Origin: Tistlia consotensis USBA 355
GTDB taxonomy: Bacteria; Pseudomonadota; Alphaproteobacteria; Kiloniellales; DSM-21159
Direction of reading: 5' to 3'
Length of the DNA stretch: 64,000 nt
Assembly (NCBI RefSeq): GCF_900177295.1
Contig: NZ_FWZX01000020.1
Location: 1-64,000 of the forward strand
The position numbers and the translations under genes are program-made. Shown in pieces: positions 47,306-56,078 of the stretch (position 1 is the stretch's first letter; each line of letters opens with the position of its first letter). Below the pieces are notes generated by a model. It was not told the DNA's origin and did not search any database. It saw only the letters and a program-made list of their open reading frames with translations.

Positions 47306-48253
47306 ATGAAAGATAATCTAAAAGTCGACCTGCGCAGCGTCACCCTCAAGCAGCTGCGCGCCCTCGCCGGCCTGCAGCGCAGCGGCTCGGTCAGCGCGAC
47401 GGCGCAGGAACTGGGCGTGACGCCGCCCGCCGTCACCATGCAGCTGAAGCAGCTCGAAGCGGCGGCGGCGTTGCCGCTGGTCGAGCGCTCGGCGCAGGGC
47501 TTCGCCGTGACCCAGGCCGGCGCCGAGCTGGTCGAGACAGCGCGACGCATCGAGGAGGCGCTGCGCGACGGCACCGAGGCCCTGACGCTGCTCAAGCGGG
47601 CCGGCGGCGGTCACGTCGCTGTCGGCGTGGTCAGCACCGCGAAGTACTTCGCGCCGCGCGTCCTCGCCGCCTTCGCCGCGATCCATCCCGGCGTCGAGAT
47701 CCGCCTCGACGTCGGCAACCGCAGCGAGACCCTGGCGGCGCTGCGCGAGCACGAGCTCGACATCGCGGTCATGGGCCGGCCGCCGGAAGACTTCGAGATC
47801 GACCAGGCGACGATCGGCGACCATCCGCACATCATCGTGGCGCCGCCGGACCATCCGCTGGCCGAGGCCCGGGACCTGCCGCTCGAGGCCCTGGCCGGCG
47901 AGACCTTCCTGCTGCGCGAGGAGGGCTCTGGCACCCGCGCCCTGACCCTGCGCCTCTTCGCCCGGGCCGGCTTCGCACCGCGCTTCGGCATGGCGGTCAA
48001 CAGCAACGAGACGATCAAGCAGGCGGTCATGGCCGGCCTGGGCATCGCCATGATCTCCGGCCACACGGTCGGCGCGGAGCTGGAGCACGGCCGGCTCTGC
48101 GCGCTCGACGTCGAGGGCCTGCCGGTGGTGCGCCAGTGGTTCGTCGCCAAGCGCCACGACAAGCGCCTGCTGCCGGCGGCCCGGGCGCTCTGGGACTTCT
48201 TCGCCGATCGGGGCGCGGGCTTCCTGCCCGAGGTCGCGACCCGGCGCGACTGA
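47306..48253 (+). CDS. cbbR: LysR-type regulator of CO2 fixation genes
   Basis: 315 residues. N-terminal winged HTH (LKQLRALAGLQRSGSVSATA, ELGVTPPAVTMQLKQLE) and a C-terminal periplasmic-binding-like effector domain (VGVVSTAKYFAPRVLAAFA, HPHIIVAPPDHPLA). CbbR proteins activate the cbb operon in response to metabolites such as PEP or RuBP. The divergent position next to cbbF is the classical arrangement. ATG 47306 was chosen; a GTG one codon upstream is possible. Confidence 0.94.
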   Translation: MKDNLKVDLRSVTLKQLRALAGLQRSGSVSATAQELGVTPPAVTMQLKQLEAAAALPLVERSAQGFAVTQAGAELVETARRIEEALRDGTEALTLLKRAGGGHVAVGVVSTAKYFAPRVLAAFAAIHPGVEIRLDVGNRSETLAALREHELDIAVMGRPPEDFEIDQATIGDHPHIIVAPPDHPLAEARDLPLEALAGETFLLREEGSGTRALTLRLFARAGFAPRFGMAVNSNETIKQAVMAGLGIAMISGHTVGAELEHGRLCALDVEGLPVVRQWFVAKRHDKRLLPAARALWDFFADRGAGFLPEVATRRD

Positions 48254-48265
48254 CGCGCCCGGGCG

Positions 48266-48284
48266 GGCGCCGTCCCGCGGCGCC
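48266..48284 (+). terminator. Candidate terminator hairpin after cbbR
   Basis: GGCGCCG and CGGCGCC pair around TCCCG, starting 13 bp after the cbbR stop. No T-tract follows, so this may be Rho-assisted or only structural. Confidence 0.35.
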
Positions 48285-48390
48285 AAGCCCTGCAACAACC
48301 GCGCGGCTCGCGCGTTGTCGCGAATGATCTGTCATGCTGCCGGCGCCGTCGGAACGGCGCTCCCGTCGCAGCAGAAGGAATCGGAAGGCC

Positions 48391-48978
48391 ATGAGCGGAG
48401 TCGACCCGAGAGACCCGGAGGCGCTGCGCGCGGCGATCGCCGCCGCGATCCGCACCCACTGGAAGCTCTATCTCGGCCAGGGCCTGTTCCTGATGCTGCT
48501 CGGCCTCGCCGCCGCCGCCCTGCCCCAGCTCTCGACCCTGGCGATCACCGTGCTGATCGGCGTGCTGTTCCTGGTCGGCGGCTCGGTGCGCCTGGTCGTG
48601 CTGACGAGAAGCCGGCACAGCCCGGGCCATCGCTGGTCGCTGCTGACCTCGCTGCTCGCGATCGTGCTCGGCCTGGTGCTGCTGATCGCGCCGCTGCAGG
48701 GCGTCCTGACCCTGACGCTGATCGTGGTCGCCCTGCTGCTGCTCCAGGGAGCGGCCTCGATCGCCGTCGCCCTGGAGTACCGGAAGCACCTGCGCAACTG
48801 GGGCTGGCTGCTGGTCAGCGGCCTGGTCGACCTGCTGCTGTCCTTCCTGATCTGGGCCGGCTGGCCGGCCACGGCGGCCTGGGCGATCGGCCTGCTGGTC
48901 GGCCTCTCGATCTTCTTCCTGGGCCTCGCGCTGGTCATGACCGCGCTGGCCGCCCGCACGCTCGGGCCTCCCGCCTGA
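48391..48978 (+). CDS. HdeD-like membrane protein
   Basis: 195 residues with six hydrophobic segments arranged as three pairs of helices (for example GLFLMLLGLAAAALPQL and LAITVLIGVLFLVGG), the pattern of HdeD/DUF308 proteins. E. coli HdeD is linked to acid stress, but most relatives are uncharacterised. GGAAGGCC precedes the ATG at 48391; an earlier in-frame ATG (48334) is less likely. It starts a short plus-strand pair with the DUF3096 gene 50 bp downstream. Confidence 0.82.
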   Translation: MSGVDPRDPEALRAAIAAAIRTHWKLYLGQGLFLMLLGLAAAALPQLSTLAITVLIGVLFLVGGSVRLVVLTRSRHSPGHRWSLLTSLLAIVLGLVLLIAPLQGVLTLTLIVVALLLLQGAASIAVALEYRKHLRNWGWLLVSGLVDLLLSFLIWAGWPATAAWAIGLLVGLSIFFLGLALVMTALAARTLGPPA

Positions 48979-49028
48979 GCCGCCGCCGCCGGCCGCAGCC
49001 GCCGGCCGTTCGAAGAGAAGGACCCGCC

Positions 49029-49166
49029 ATGCCCTCCCCCCTGCTGCATCCGATCATCGCGATCATCGCCGGCATCCTGATCCTGATCCGGCCGGCGCTG
49101 CTCGCCTACATCGTCGCCATCTACCTGATCATCGTCGGCGTGCTCGAACTGGCGGTGATCTACTGA
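49029..49166 (+). CDS. DUF3096 small membrane protein
   Basis: 45 residues, two short hydrophobic helices (IIAIIAGILILI and YIVAIYLIIVGVLEL) joined by RPALLA. This matches the DUF3096 family of tiny bacterial membrane proteins of unknown function. GAAGGACCCGCC lies before the ATG at 49029, giving a good ribosome site (AAGGA). It follows the HdeD-like gene, whose helices share the same IxGxLxL style; the two are likely co-expressed. The stop lies 9 bp from the converging end of the symporter-kinase gene. Confidence 0.78.
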   Translation: MPSPLLHPIIAIIAGILILIRPALLAYIVAIYLIIVGVLELAVIY

Positions 49167-49175
49167 GCCGTCCGG

Positions 49176-51932
49176 TCACTCGCCCGCGCGCCGCTCCAGC
49201 TCGCCGGCCGGCGCCGCCTGGCCGCGGGCCAGCGGCAGGCTGACCCGGAAGCGCGCGCCGACGCCGCTGCCCGGCCGCCCGGCCGGCAGCAGCTCGACGT
49301 CGCCGTGCATCTTGCGGGCGATGGCGCGGCTGATCGCGAGGCCCAGGCCGGCGCCGGCGTCGCGCGGCCGCGACTGGGTCCAGGCGCGCGAGAACTTGGT
49401 GAAGATGCGGTCCCGGGCCTCGGCGGGCACGCCCTCGCCGTTGTCCTCGAAGGTCACCTGGTAGCGCCCCTCGGCGATCGCGCTGGACACGGTGACGACC
49501 GGCGCCCGGCTGCGGTTGTGCTTGATGGCGTTGGAGATCAGGTTGATGAAGACCTGATTGAGCCGGTCCTCGTGCCCCATCACCCGGACCGACCCGGCGC
49601 GCGGCCCGACGACGAGCTGCACGTCGGCCGAGGCGGCCATGCCGCGGCAGGTCTCGATCGCCCGGTCGAGCACTGCCTCGGCGTCGAGCGGCTGCAGGCT
49701 CCAGGCGAGCTCGCCGCGCTCCAGGTGGCTGAGGTCGAGGATCTCGTCGAGCAGGCGGGTCAGGCGCAGCGTCTCGTCGTGGATGATCGACAGGAAGCGC
49801 GTCGCCTGCTCGCTCTCCAGGTCCCGGGTCTCCAGCAGGATCTCGGAGAAGGAGCGGATCGAGGCCATGGGCGTGCGCACCTCGTGGCTGACCTGGCTCA
49901 GGAAGTCGTCCTTCTGGGCGTCGAGCAGCCGCAGGCGCTCGTTGGCCTCGCGCAGCTGGCGCGCCGTGACCTGCAGCTGCTGCGACTTCTGCTCGAGCTG
50001 CTGGCTGTACTCGATGACCTGCTGGGTCTCGTCGACCAGGCGCATCATCTCGCCGAGGCTGATGGTCTCGCCGGTCACCACCTGGGAGATCATGACCCGG
50101 GCCGAGGCGGCGCCGATCGAGCCGGCGAACTGGCGCTCGAGCTGGGCGATGAACTCGGTCGAGGGCCGCGGCAGCCCCTCCTCGATGCCCTGGCGCCGGG
50201 CGTAGTCGCGGAACAGCAGGTAGGCCTGCTCGGCGCCGAGGATGCGCTGGGCCAGGACGAAGAGGTCGTCGATCGCCGCCGAGCGATGGATGAAGCGCGA
50301 TTCCTTGTCGGCCGGGTTGCGGAAGACGTCGACGAACAGCGTCGACTGCAGCCGCTCCAGCGGGTTCTGGTCCTTGATCAGCGAGATCAAGACGAACAGG
50401 CCGGCGTTGAGGCTGAGGCTCCAGAACAGGGCGTGGACCAGCGGGTCCATGCCGCCGGCGCCGAACAGTGCCTCGGGCCGCAGCAGCGCGATGCCCCAGG
50501 GGCCGTCGCTGAACAGGCTGGCCGGCACCGCGCCGCCCTCGAAGCTGGGCAGCAGCAGGGTGTAGGCCCAGGTCACGAAGCCGATCAGCAGGCCGGCGAA
50601 GGCGCCGCCCTTGGAGGCGCGGTGCCAGTAGAGTCCGCCGATCAGGCAGGGCAGGAACTGGGCGACGCCGGCGAAGGCGATCAGGCCGATCTTGGCCAGC
50701 GCGTCGGAGTGGGCGCTGAACACGAAGTAGACGAAGCCGAGCGACAGGATGAGGGCGATCGAGATGCGTCGGCTGACCAGCAGCAGCGACTTGACGTCGC
50801 CGCTGACACCGCGCGACAGCCAGGCGAGGCGGAGCGCGATCGGCATGACGATGTGGTTGGAGACCATGATCGACAGCGCGATCGAGGCGACGATGACCAT
50901 CGAGGTCGCCGAGGAGAAGCCGCCGATGAAGACCAGCAGCGAGAGCGCGCTGCGGTCGTGCAGCATCGGCAGGGTCAGCACGTACATGTCGGGATTCGAG
51001 CCGGCCGGCATGGTGGCCAGGCCGGTGATCGCGATCGGCAGGGTGAAGAGGCAGGTCAGGAAGAGATAGAGCGGGAACAGCCAGGCCGCCGTCCTCAGGT
51101 GCTCCTCGTCGGCGTTCTCGACCACGGTGATCTGGAACTGCCGGGGCAGGCAGACGATCGCGGTCGCCGACAGGAAGGTCAGCGCCACCCAGCGCGGCCC
51201 GAAGACCTCGGCGCCGAGCACCTTGGCGCTGGCCGGCAGCGCGAAGACCTCGCCGACGCCGCCGCCGATCGCGAAGACGACGTAGAGGCCGACGGCGATC
51301 AGCGCGAAGAGCTTGACCAGGGCCTCGAGCGCGATCGCCGCGACGACGCCGTGATGGTGCTCGTTGGCGTCGATGTTGCGGGTGCCGAACAGGATGGTGA
51401 AGACCGCCATGCCGACCGCGACCCAGAAGCCGGTGCGGAGGTCGAGGTCGGCCTCGGGGATGCCGAGCAGCGCCGTGTGGGTGGTCGAGGCGACGACCTG
51501 GAAGGAGGTCGTCACGGCCTTGAGCTGCAGGGCGATGTAGGGCGTCGTGCCGATCACCGCGATGACCGTGACCAGCACGGCGAGCGACATCGACTTGCCG
51601 TAGCGCGAGGAGATCAGGTCGGCGATCGAGGAGGCGCGGTGCACCCGGCCGATGCGCACCAGCTTGCGCAGCAGGAACCACCAGCCGACGAAGACCAGGG
51701 TCGGCCCCAGGTAGATGGTCGCGAACTCCAGGCCGTTGCGCGCCGCCGAGCCGACCGCGCCGTAGAAGGTCCAGGAGGTGCAGTAGACCGAGATCGACAG
51801 GGTGTAGACGATCGGCGAGCGGACCAGGCCGAGCCAGCCGCGCCGCGCCCGCCGGTCGCTGAAGAAGGCGACGACGAAGAGCAGCGCGACATAGGCGAGC
51901 GCGGTGAAGAGGACGACGTTGGCCGAGAGCAT
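49176..51932 (-). CDS. Solute symporter-histidine kinase hybrid (CbrA-like)
   Basis: 918 residues. The first about 500 form a sodium:solute symporter-type domain with about 13 membrane helices (VYCTSWTFYGAVGSAA; LIGGLYWHRASKGGAFAG). A linker region (about 560-640) is followed by a coiled segment and a HisKA domain with H683 in SQVSHEVRTPMASIRSF. The HATPase has NLISNAIKHN, DNGEGVP and GAGLGLAIS. CbrA-type kinases link nutrient transport or sensing to carbon/nitrogen control. It shares one base with the small membrane protein gene upstream, and a single receiver protein is encoded just before that, so the three probably work together. Confidence 0.92.
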   Translation of the reverse strand: MLSANVVLFTALAYVALLFVVAFFSDRRARRGWLGLVRSPIVYTLSISVYCTSWTFYGAVGSAARNGLEFATIYLGPTLVFVGWWFLLRKLVRIGRVHRASSIADLISSRYGKSMSLAVLVTVIAVIGTTPYIALQLKAVTTSFQVVASTTHTALLGIPEADLDLRTGFWVAVGMAVFTILFGTRNIDANEHHHGVVAAIALEALVKLFALIAVGLYVVFAIGGGVGEVFALPASAKVLGAEVFGPRWVALTFLSATAIVCLPRQFQITVVENADEEHLRTAAWLFPLYLFLTCLFTLPIAITGLATMPAGSNPDMYVLTLPMLHDRSALSLLVFIGGFSSATSMVIVASIALSIMVSNHIVMPIALRLAWLSRGVSGDVKSLLLVSRRISIALILSLGFVYFVFSAHSDALAKIGLIAFAGVAQFLPCLIGGLYWHRASKGGAFAGLLIGFVTWAYTLLLPSFEGGAVPASLFSDGPWGIALLRPEALFGAGGMDPLVHALFWSLSLNAGLFVLISLIKDQNPLERLQSTLFVDVFRNPADKESRFIHRSAAIDDLFVLAQRILGAEQAYLLFRDYARRQGIEEGLPRPSTEFIAQLERQFAGSIGAASARVMISQVVTGETISLGEMMRLVDETQQVIEYSQQLEQKSQQLQVTARQLREANERLRLLDAQKDDFLSQVSHEVRTPMASIRSFSEILLETRDLESEQATRFLSIIHDETLRLTRLLDEILDLSHLERGELAWSLQPLDAEAVLDRAIETCRGMAASADVQLVVGPRAGSVRVMGHEDRLNQVFINLISNAIKHNRSRAPVVTVSSAIAEGRYQVTFEDNGEGVPAEARDRIFTKFSRAWTQSRPRDAGAGLGLAISRAIARKMHGDVELLPAGRPGSGVGARFRVSLPLARGQAAPAGELERRAGE

Positions 51933-52180
51933 CAGTCGGACTCGTCGGGACGCCGGGGCAGGCCCGGCAGATGGCCCTGGTCGGGCGGCAGGCGGCGCGC
52001 CAGCACGGCGGTGCCGACGATCAGCAGCAGCCAGACGCCGAACAGGTAGAGCACCAGAACCGGCACGCCGAACAGCTCGGCCGGCCGCACGAACAGCGAG
52101 ATGACCGGCGGCATCAGCAGCCAGATGCCGAGCACGAGGAGCGCCAGCACGCTGTCTCCGCCCCGGCGCAGCGGTCTCAT
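51932..52180 (-). CDS. Small two-helix membrane protein upstream of symporter-kinase
   Basis: 82 residues with two hydrophobic segments (VLALLVLGIWLLMPPVISL and VPVLVLYLFGVWLLLIVG) and a charged, Pro-rich tail. The gene overlaps the symporter-kinase start by one base, so it is translationally coupled to it. Small proteins of this kind often accompany sodium:solute symporter genes; no named family is claimed. Its start codon lies in the first unit of a 14-bp tandem repeat (52167-52236), each unit of which offers an ATG. Confidence 0.75.
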   Translation of the reverse strand: MRPLRRGGDSVLALLVLGIWLLMPPVISLFVRPAELFGVPVLVLYLFGVWLLLIVGTAVLARRLPPDQGHLPGLPRRPDESD

Positions 52181-52236
52181 GACAGCGGTCTCATGGCAGC
52201 GGTCTCATGGCAGCACTCTCATGGCATCGGTCCCCA
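52167..52236. repeat. 14-bp tandem repeat spanning a translation start
   Basis: Four units of the form GNCAGCGGTCTCAT (52167-52180, 52181-52194, 52195-52208, 52209-52222) and a degenerate fifth (52223-52236). On the minus strand each unit reads ATGAGACCGCTG. Because 14 is not a multiple of 3, the ATGs lie in different frames; only the last one opens the 82-residue protein. Slippage here would change the leader of that gene. Confidence 0.8.
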
Positions 52237-52249
52237 CGAGGCCGTGTCC

Positions 52250-52618
52250 TCAGAGTCCCGCCAGGCGCTTGATGCGGTCGACCACGTCCCGGTTGGAGAA
52301 GGGCTTCGTGACGAAGGCATCGGCGCCGAGCTGCTCGGCGGTCTTGCGGTCTCGCTCCTGGCCCTTGGCGGTCAGCACCAGGACCGGGATGCCGGTCAGG
52401 CGCGGATCCGAGCGGATCGCCTTCAGCACGTCGAAGCCGTTCCGCTTGGGCAGCATGACGTCCAGCACCAGCACGTCGGGCAGGCCGTCGCGCAGGCGCT
52501 CCAGCACCGCCTCGCCGTCGAAAACCGCCGAGACCTCGCAGCCCTCCCGGCGCAGGATGAAGCTCAGCGATTCGACGAGATTAGGCTCGTCCTCGGCGAT
52601 CAAGACGGTGGCGGCCAC
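52250..52618 (-). CDS. Single-domain response regulator (CheY-like receiver)
   Basis: 122 residues, one receiver domain and nothing else. Acidic pocket IAEDEPN, phospho-acceptor aspartate in LVLDVMLPKRNG, threonine in VLVLTAKGQ and lysine in FVTKPFSN. Start is GTG at 52618 with GGGGGAAAC upstream. With no output domain it may relay phosphate or act by protein contact. It is followed by the small membrane protein and the symporter-kinase on the same strand, and preceded by the XRE regulator 78 bp upstream. Confidence 0.9.
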   Translation of the reverse strand: MAATVLIAEDEPNLVESLSFILRREGCEVSAVFDGEAVLERLRDGLPDVLVLDVMLPKRNGFDVLKAIRSDPRLTGIPVLVLTAKGQERDRKTAEQLGADAFVTKPFSNRDVVDRIKRLAGL

Positions 52619-52696
52619 CCGTTTCCCCCATCACGCTCTCCACGACGGTCCGGCCGCGCGGCGGCCGCGTCCTCGGCGTTTTGCCGCAGTCTAGCC

Positions 52697-54343
52697 TCAA
52701 GAGGCCGTCCGCGGAACGTTCTCGTTCCGGGCATCCCCCGGCCGCAGCGAGCGGGCCGCGCTGACGATCGGCGCCTCGGCGCGATGCAGGCAGGACGGCC
52801 GCGGGCAGAGCCGGCAGGCCGGGCCGACCGGCGTCGCCGTCTGGGGCGCGGCCAGGTCGAGGCCGTCGGCGTAGACCGTGCGGTCGGCATGGATCTCCTC
52901 GCAGGCCAGCATCACGGCGTGCAGGAAGGGCTGCTCCTGGAAGGTCGCCGGCTGCTTGGTGACGGTGCGCGCGATGAAGAGGTAGCGCGAGCCGTCCGGG
53001 AAGGCCGCGAGCTGGCGCACGACCCGTCCCGGCGTCTGGAACGAGCCGTAGATCGCCCACAGCGGGCAGGCGTGGCCGTGGCGCGTCAGCGGCAGGCCGG
53101 GCAGCGGGAAGCGCTTGGTCGTGAAGCCGGCGGGATTGGCGCGCAGGAAGGCGAAGGGCACGCCCTCGCGGCCCGGCCGGCGCAGCGTCACCAGGCGGTG
53201 GCAGACCTGCTCGAAGGAGGCGTCGTAGCGCTGGCGCAGGATCTCGACGTCGTAGCGCGCCTGCTCGGCGTCGGCGTGGAAGCGCTCGTAGGGCAGCAGG
53301 AGGGCGCTCGCGACGTAGGAGGCGAGCGCCCGGAAGGCCTGGGCGCGGGCCGCGTCCGAAGGCAGCCGCGGATCGTCGGTCTCGCGCTCGAGCCGCTCGC
53401 GCCAGCCGAGCTCGGCGGCGAGGCGGGCGAGCTGGAAGCGCCGGGTCGAGATCGAGGCGTTGTCGAGGAACACCAGGGTGCGCGCCGCCGCGTCGAAATG
53501 GCAGAGGTTGCGGTAGCCCGACTCCGCCGCGCGGACGACCTCGTGCGGCGGCCGGCTGACCACGTCGACGTCGAAGCGCGAGCCGAGATAGTCGATCAGC
53601 GAGCTCATCGGCGTGTCGCCGCGGCCGCGCAACGCCTGGCGCAGCTCGTCGGCGGCGGCCTCCAGCGCCTCGAAGTAGTTGCCGCGCTCGATGATGAAGT
53701 CGTCGACCTCCTCGCCGGCGGTCACCGGCCGCGTGTCAGCCTGGCCGCTGCCGAGGAAGTCGGCGAGGCCCTGGGCGACGCCGGACAGGCGCAGGCTCTC
53801 CTCGGCGACGATCTCGGTGAAGCGGCGCCGGGCCTCGGGCTCGAGGTCCTCGACGCTCTGCAGGATCTCGGCGGTCGAGCGCAGGGTCGCGATCTGGCCG
53901 AGGATCTGGTGCAGCGAGTCGCGCAGGAAGGGGTCGCGCTGCAGCCGCTCGGACAGCGCGGAGACGGCCAGCGACTGCTCGCGGTGGGCACGGTGCAGGC
54001 CGAGCAGGGCCTGGGCCCAGCCCGGATGGCGTCCGACCAGGTCGCCGGCCGCGCGCTCGTCGAGGTCCCGGCCGCCGGGCAGCGCGCGGACCAGGGGATC
54101 GGCGGCCAGCTCGACCAGGTCGTCGACCAGGCGGCGCTCGCTGGCCCCGGTCAGCGCGTCGCTCTCGAGGCCCAGCACCTCGGCGATGCGGCGCAGCAGG
54201 CCGCCGGCGATCGGCCGCTTGTTGTGCTCGATCAGGTTCAGATAGGAGGCCGAGATGCCGATCTCGGCGGCCGCCGCGACCTGGCTGAGCCCGAGCTCGC
54301 GCCGCCGCTCGCGGATCCTGAAGCCGGCCATCTGCCGCGTCAT
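52697..54343 (-). CDS. ScfR/DUF2083-type XRE regulator with HisKA-like insert and degenerate IrrE domain
   Basis: 548 residues. Residues 8-62 are an XRE helix-turn-helix (GLSQVAAAAEIGISASYLNL). Residues about 139-198 resemble a HisKA dimerisation hairpin (HQILGQIATLRSTAEIL). An ImmA/IrrE-type domain follows, but its HExxH site reads LAAELGW near residue 310, so zinc-peptidase activity is unlikely. The C-terminus has the cysteine cluster CRLCPRPSC (about 507-515) seen in short-chain fatty acyl regulators (ScfR/RamB type). Such proteins are often about 470 residues; the extra length fits the insert. It is divergent from the second branched-chain-type ABC importer and may control it. Confidence 0.85.
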   Translation of the reverse strand: MTRQMAGFRIRERRRELGLSQVAAAAEIGISASYLNLIEHNKRPIAGGLLRRIAEVLGLESDALTGASERRLVDDLVELAADPLVRALPGGRDLDERAAGDLVGRHPGWAQALLGLHRAHREQSLAVSALSERLQRDPFLRDSLHQILGQIATLRSTAEILQSVEDLEPEARRRFTEIVAEESLRLSGVAQGLADFLGSGQADTRPVTAGEEVDDFIIERGNYFEALEAAADELRQALRGRGDTPMSSLIDYLGSRFDVDVVSRPPHEVVRAAESGYRNLCHFDAAARTLVFLDNASISTRRFQLARLAAELGWRERLERETDDPRLPSDAARAQAFRALASYVASALLLPYERFHADAEQARYDVEILRQRYDASFEQVCHRLVTLRRPGREGVPFAFLRANPAGFTTKRFPLPGLPLTRHGHACPLWAIYGSFQTPGRVVRQLAAFPDGSRYLFIARTVTKQPATFQEQPFLHAVMLACEEIHADRTVYADGLDLAAPQTATPVGPACRLCPRPSCLHRAEAPIVSAARSLRPGDARNENVPRTAS

Positions 54344-54407
54344 GACTCCTCCCGCCGTCCCGCCCCGCCCCTCTCCCGAGGCGGGCGCGCCGGGCCATCC
54401 TTGTCAC

Positions 54408-54429
54408 AACTTGACAGAGAGAGCAAGTT
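54408..54429. promoter_or_regulatory. Candidate operator: AACTTG/CAAGTT inverted repeat
   Basis: AACTTG (54408-54413) and CAAGTT (54424-54429) form an inverted repeat with a 10-base spacer, 65-86 bp before the XRE gene start and in the AT-rich core of the 250-bp divergent region (54344-54593). It could bind the XRE regulator. TTGACA occurs at 54411 and 54476 but no convincing -10 box was found for either. Confidence 0.4.
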
Positions 54430-54593
54430 TCACAGCGGAAGTTTTACAAAAGATGCAAGCAATTCCAGTATCTTATTGACATATTTTCACAGCAGCTTAG
54501 CGTGTTCGCCATAACAGCAGACCGAACGAGACGGCCGCGCAGCGAACGAGGCCGCAGAACCGCCTTCGGCTCACTCAAACGGGAGGAAGAAAG

Positions 54594-55937
54594 ATGCCGA
54601 TCTTCGACGGTAAGTTTACCCGCCGCCGCGTGCTGCAGAGCGGCCTGGTGGTCGGCGCCGGCCTGGCGGCGCCGATGGTCATGCGCAAGCGCGCCTGGGC
54701 CGAGACGTTCCGCAACGATCCGGGCAACAACCCGAACATCGTGTTCGGCTGGAACGTGCCGCAGACCGGCCCCTATGCCGACGAGGGCGCCGACGAGCTG
54801 AAGGCCTACCAGCTCGCCGTCAAGCACCTCAACGGCGAGGGCGACGGCGGCCTGATGAACACCATGAAGCCCTGCTCGCTGAAGGGCAACGGCGTGCTCG
54901 GCAAGAAGGTCACCTACGTGACCGGCGACACCCAGACCAAGTCCGACGCGGCGCGCGCCTCCGCCAAGCGCATGATCGAGAAGGACGGCGTCATCATGTT
55001 CTCGGGCGGCTCGTCCTCGGGCGTCGCCGTCGCCGTGCAGTCGCTGGCCCAGGAGATGGGCGTCATCTTCATGTGCGGCCTGACCCACTCCAACGACACC
55101 ACGGGCAAGGACAAGAAGCGCTACGGCTTCCGCCACTTCTTCAACGCCTACATGACCGGCAAGGCGCTGGGCCCGGTGCTCAAGGAAGAGATGGGCACCG
55201 ACCGCAAGGCCTATCACCTGACCGCCGACTACACCTGGGGCTGGACCCAGGAGGAGTCGATCAAGGAGACCACCGAGGCGATGGGCTGGAAGACGGTCGC
55301 CGCCGTGCGCACCCCGCTCGGCGCCGGCGACTTCTCGCAGTACATCACGCCGGTGCTGAACTCCGGCGCCGACGTGCTGATCCTGAACCACTACGGCAAG
55401 GACATGGTCAACTCCTTGACCCAGGCGGTGCAGTTCGGCCTCAAGGACAAGATGGTCAACGGCAAGAAGTTCGAGATCATCGTGCCGCTGTTCTCGCGCC
55501 TGATGGCGCGCGGCGCCGGCGACGCGATCAAGGGCATCCTGGGCACGACCAACTGGAACTGGTCGCTGCAGGACGAGGGCTCGAAGGCCTTCGTGAAGTC
55601 GTTCGGCCAGGAGTACGGCTTCCCGCCGTCGCAGGCCGCGCAGACCTGCTACGTCCAGGCCCTGCTCTACGCCAACGCCTGCGAGATGGCCGGCACCTTC
55701 TATCCGCCGGAGGTCATCAAGGCGCTGGAGGACTTCCAGTTCGACGGCATGGGCAACGGCCCGACCCTCTACCGCGGCGCCGATCACCAGTGCTTCAAGC
55801 AGGTCCTGGTGGTGCGCGGCAACGAGAACCCGAGCAGCCAGTTCGACCTGCTGCGGGTGATCAAGGAAGTGCCGGCGAGCGAGGTCACCTACGATCCCAA
55901 GATCTTCGGTGGCGAGCTCGGCCCCTACAAGGTCTGA
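54594..55937 (+). CDS. Tat-exported binding protein of branched-chain-type ABC importer
   Basis: 447 residues. The N-terminus has a twin-arginine signal (FTRRRVLQSGLVVGAGLAAP, cut near AWA at about 36). The mature part is a type I binding fold (IVFGWNVPQTGPYADEGADE; GVIMFSGGSSSGVAVAVQSL). Tat export is unusual for the class and suggests folding before export. GGGAGGAAGAA precedes ATG 54594. It is followed after 141 bp by permease and ATPase genes. The ligand cannot be inferred; the divergent ScfR-type regulator hints at acyl compounds. Confidence 0.9.
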   Translation: MPIFDGKFTRRRVLQSGLVVGAGLAAPMVMRKRAWAETFRNDPGNNPNIVFGWNVPQTGPYADEGADELKAYQLAVKHLNGEGDGGLMNTMKPCSLKGNGVLGKKVTYVTGDTQTKSDAARASAKRMIEKDGVIMFSGGSSSGVAVAVQSLAQEMGVIFMCGLTHSNDTTGKDKKRYGFRHFFNAYMTGKALGPVLKEEMGTDRKAYHLTADYTWGWTQEESIKETTEAMGWKTVAAVRTPLGAGDFSQYITPVLNSGADVLILNHYGKDMVNSLTQAVQFGLKDKMVNGKKFEIIVPLFSRLMARGAGDAIKGILGTTNWNWSLQDEGSKAFVKSFGQEYGFPPSQAAQTCYVQALLYANACEMAGTFYPPEVIKALEDFQFDGMGNGPTLYRGADHQCFKQVLVVRGNENPSSQFDLLRVIKEVPASEVTYDPKIFGGELGPYKV

Positions 55938-56078
55938 TCTCCTTGTAACCTCCGTGCCGGCCGCCCCGGTCCGCCATCGTCGGGCCCGTGGGCGGCCGGC
56001 CGGTTTTCGGGTGATCGGGCTCCGATCCGATCGGCGCCCGGGTTAGAGTCGAGCGGAACAACCCGGACGCGGGACGCC

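Noticed and set aside
54476-54481. TTGACA box upstream of the Tat binding-protein gene
   Set aside because: No acceptable -10 hexamer at 16-18 bp; kept only as a note in the regulatory entry.
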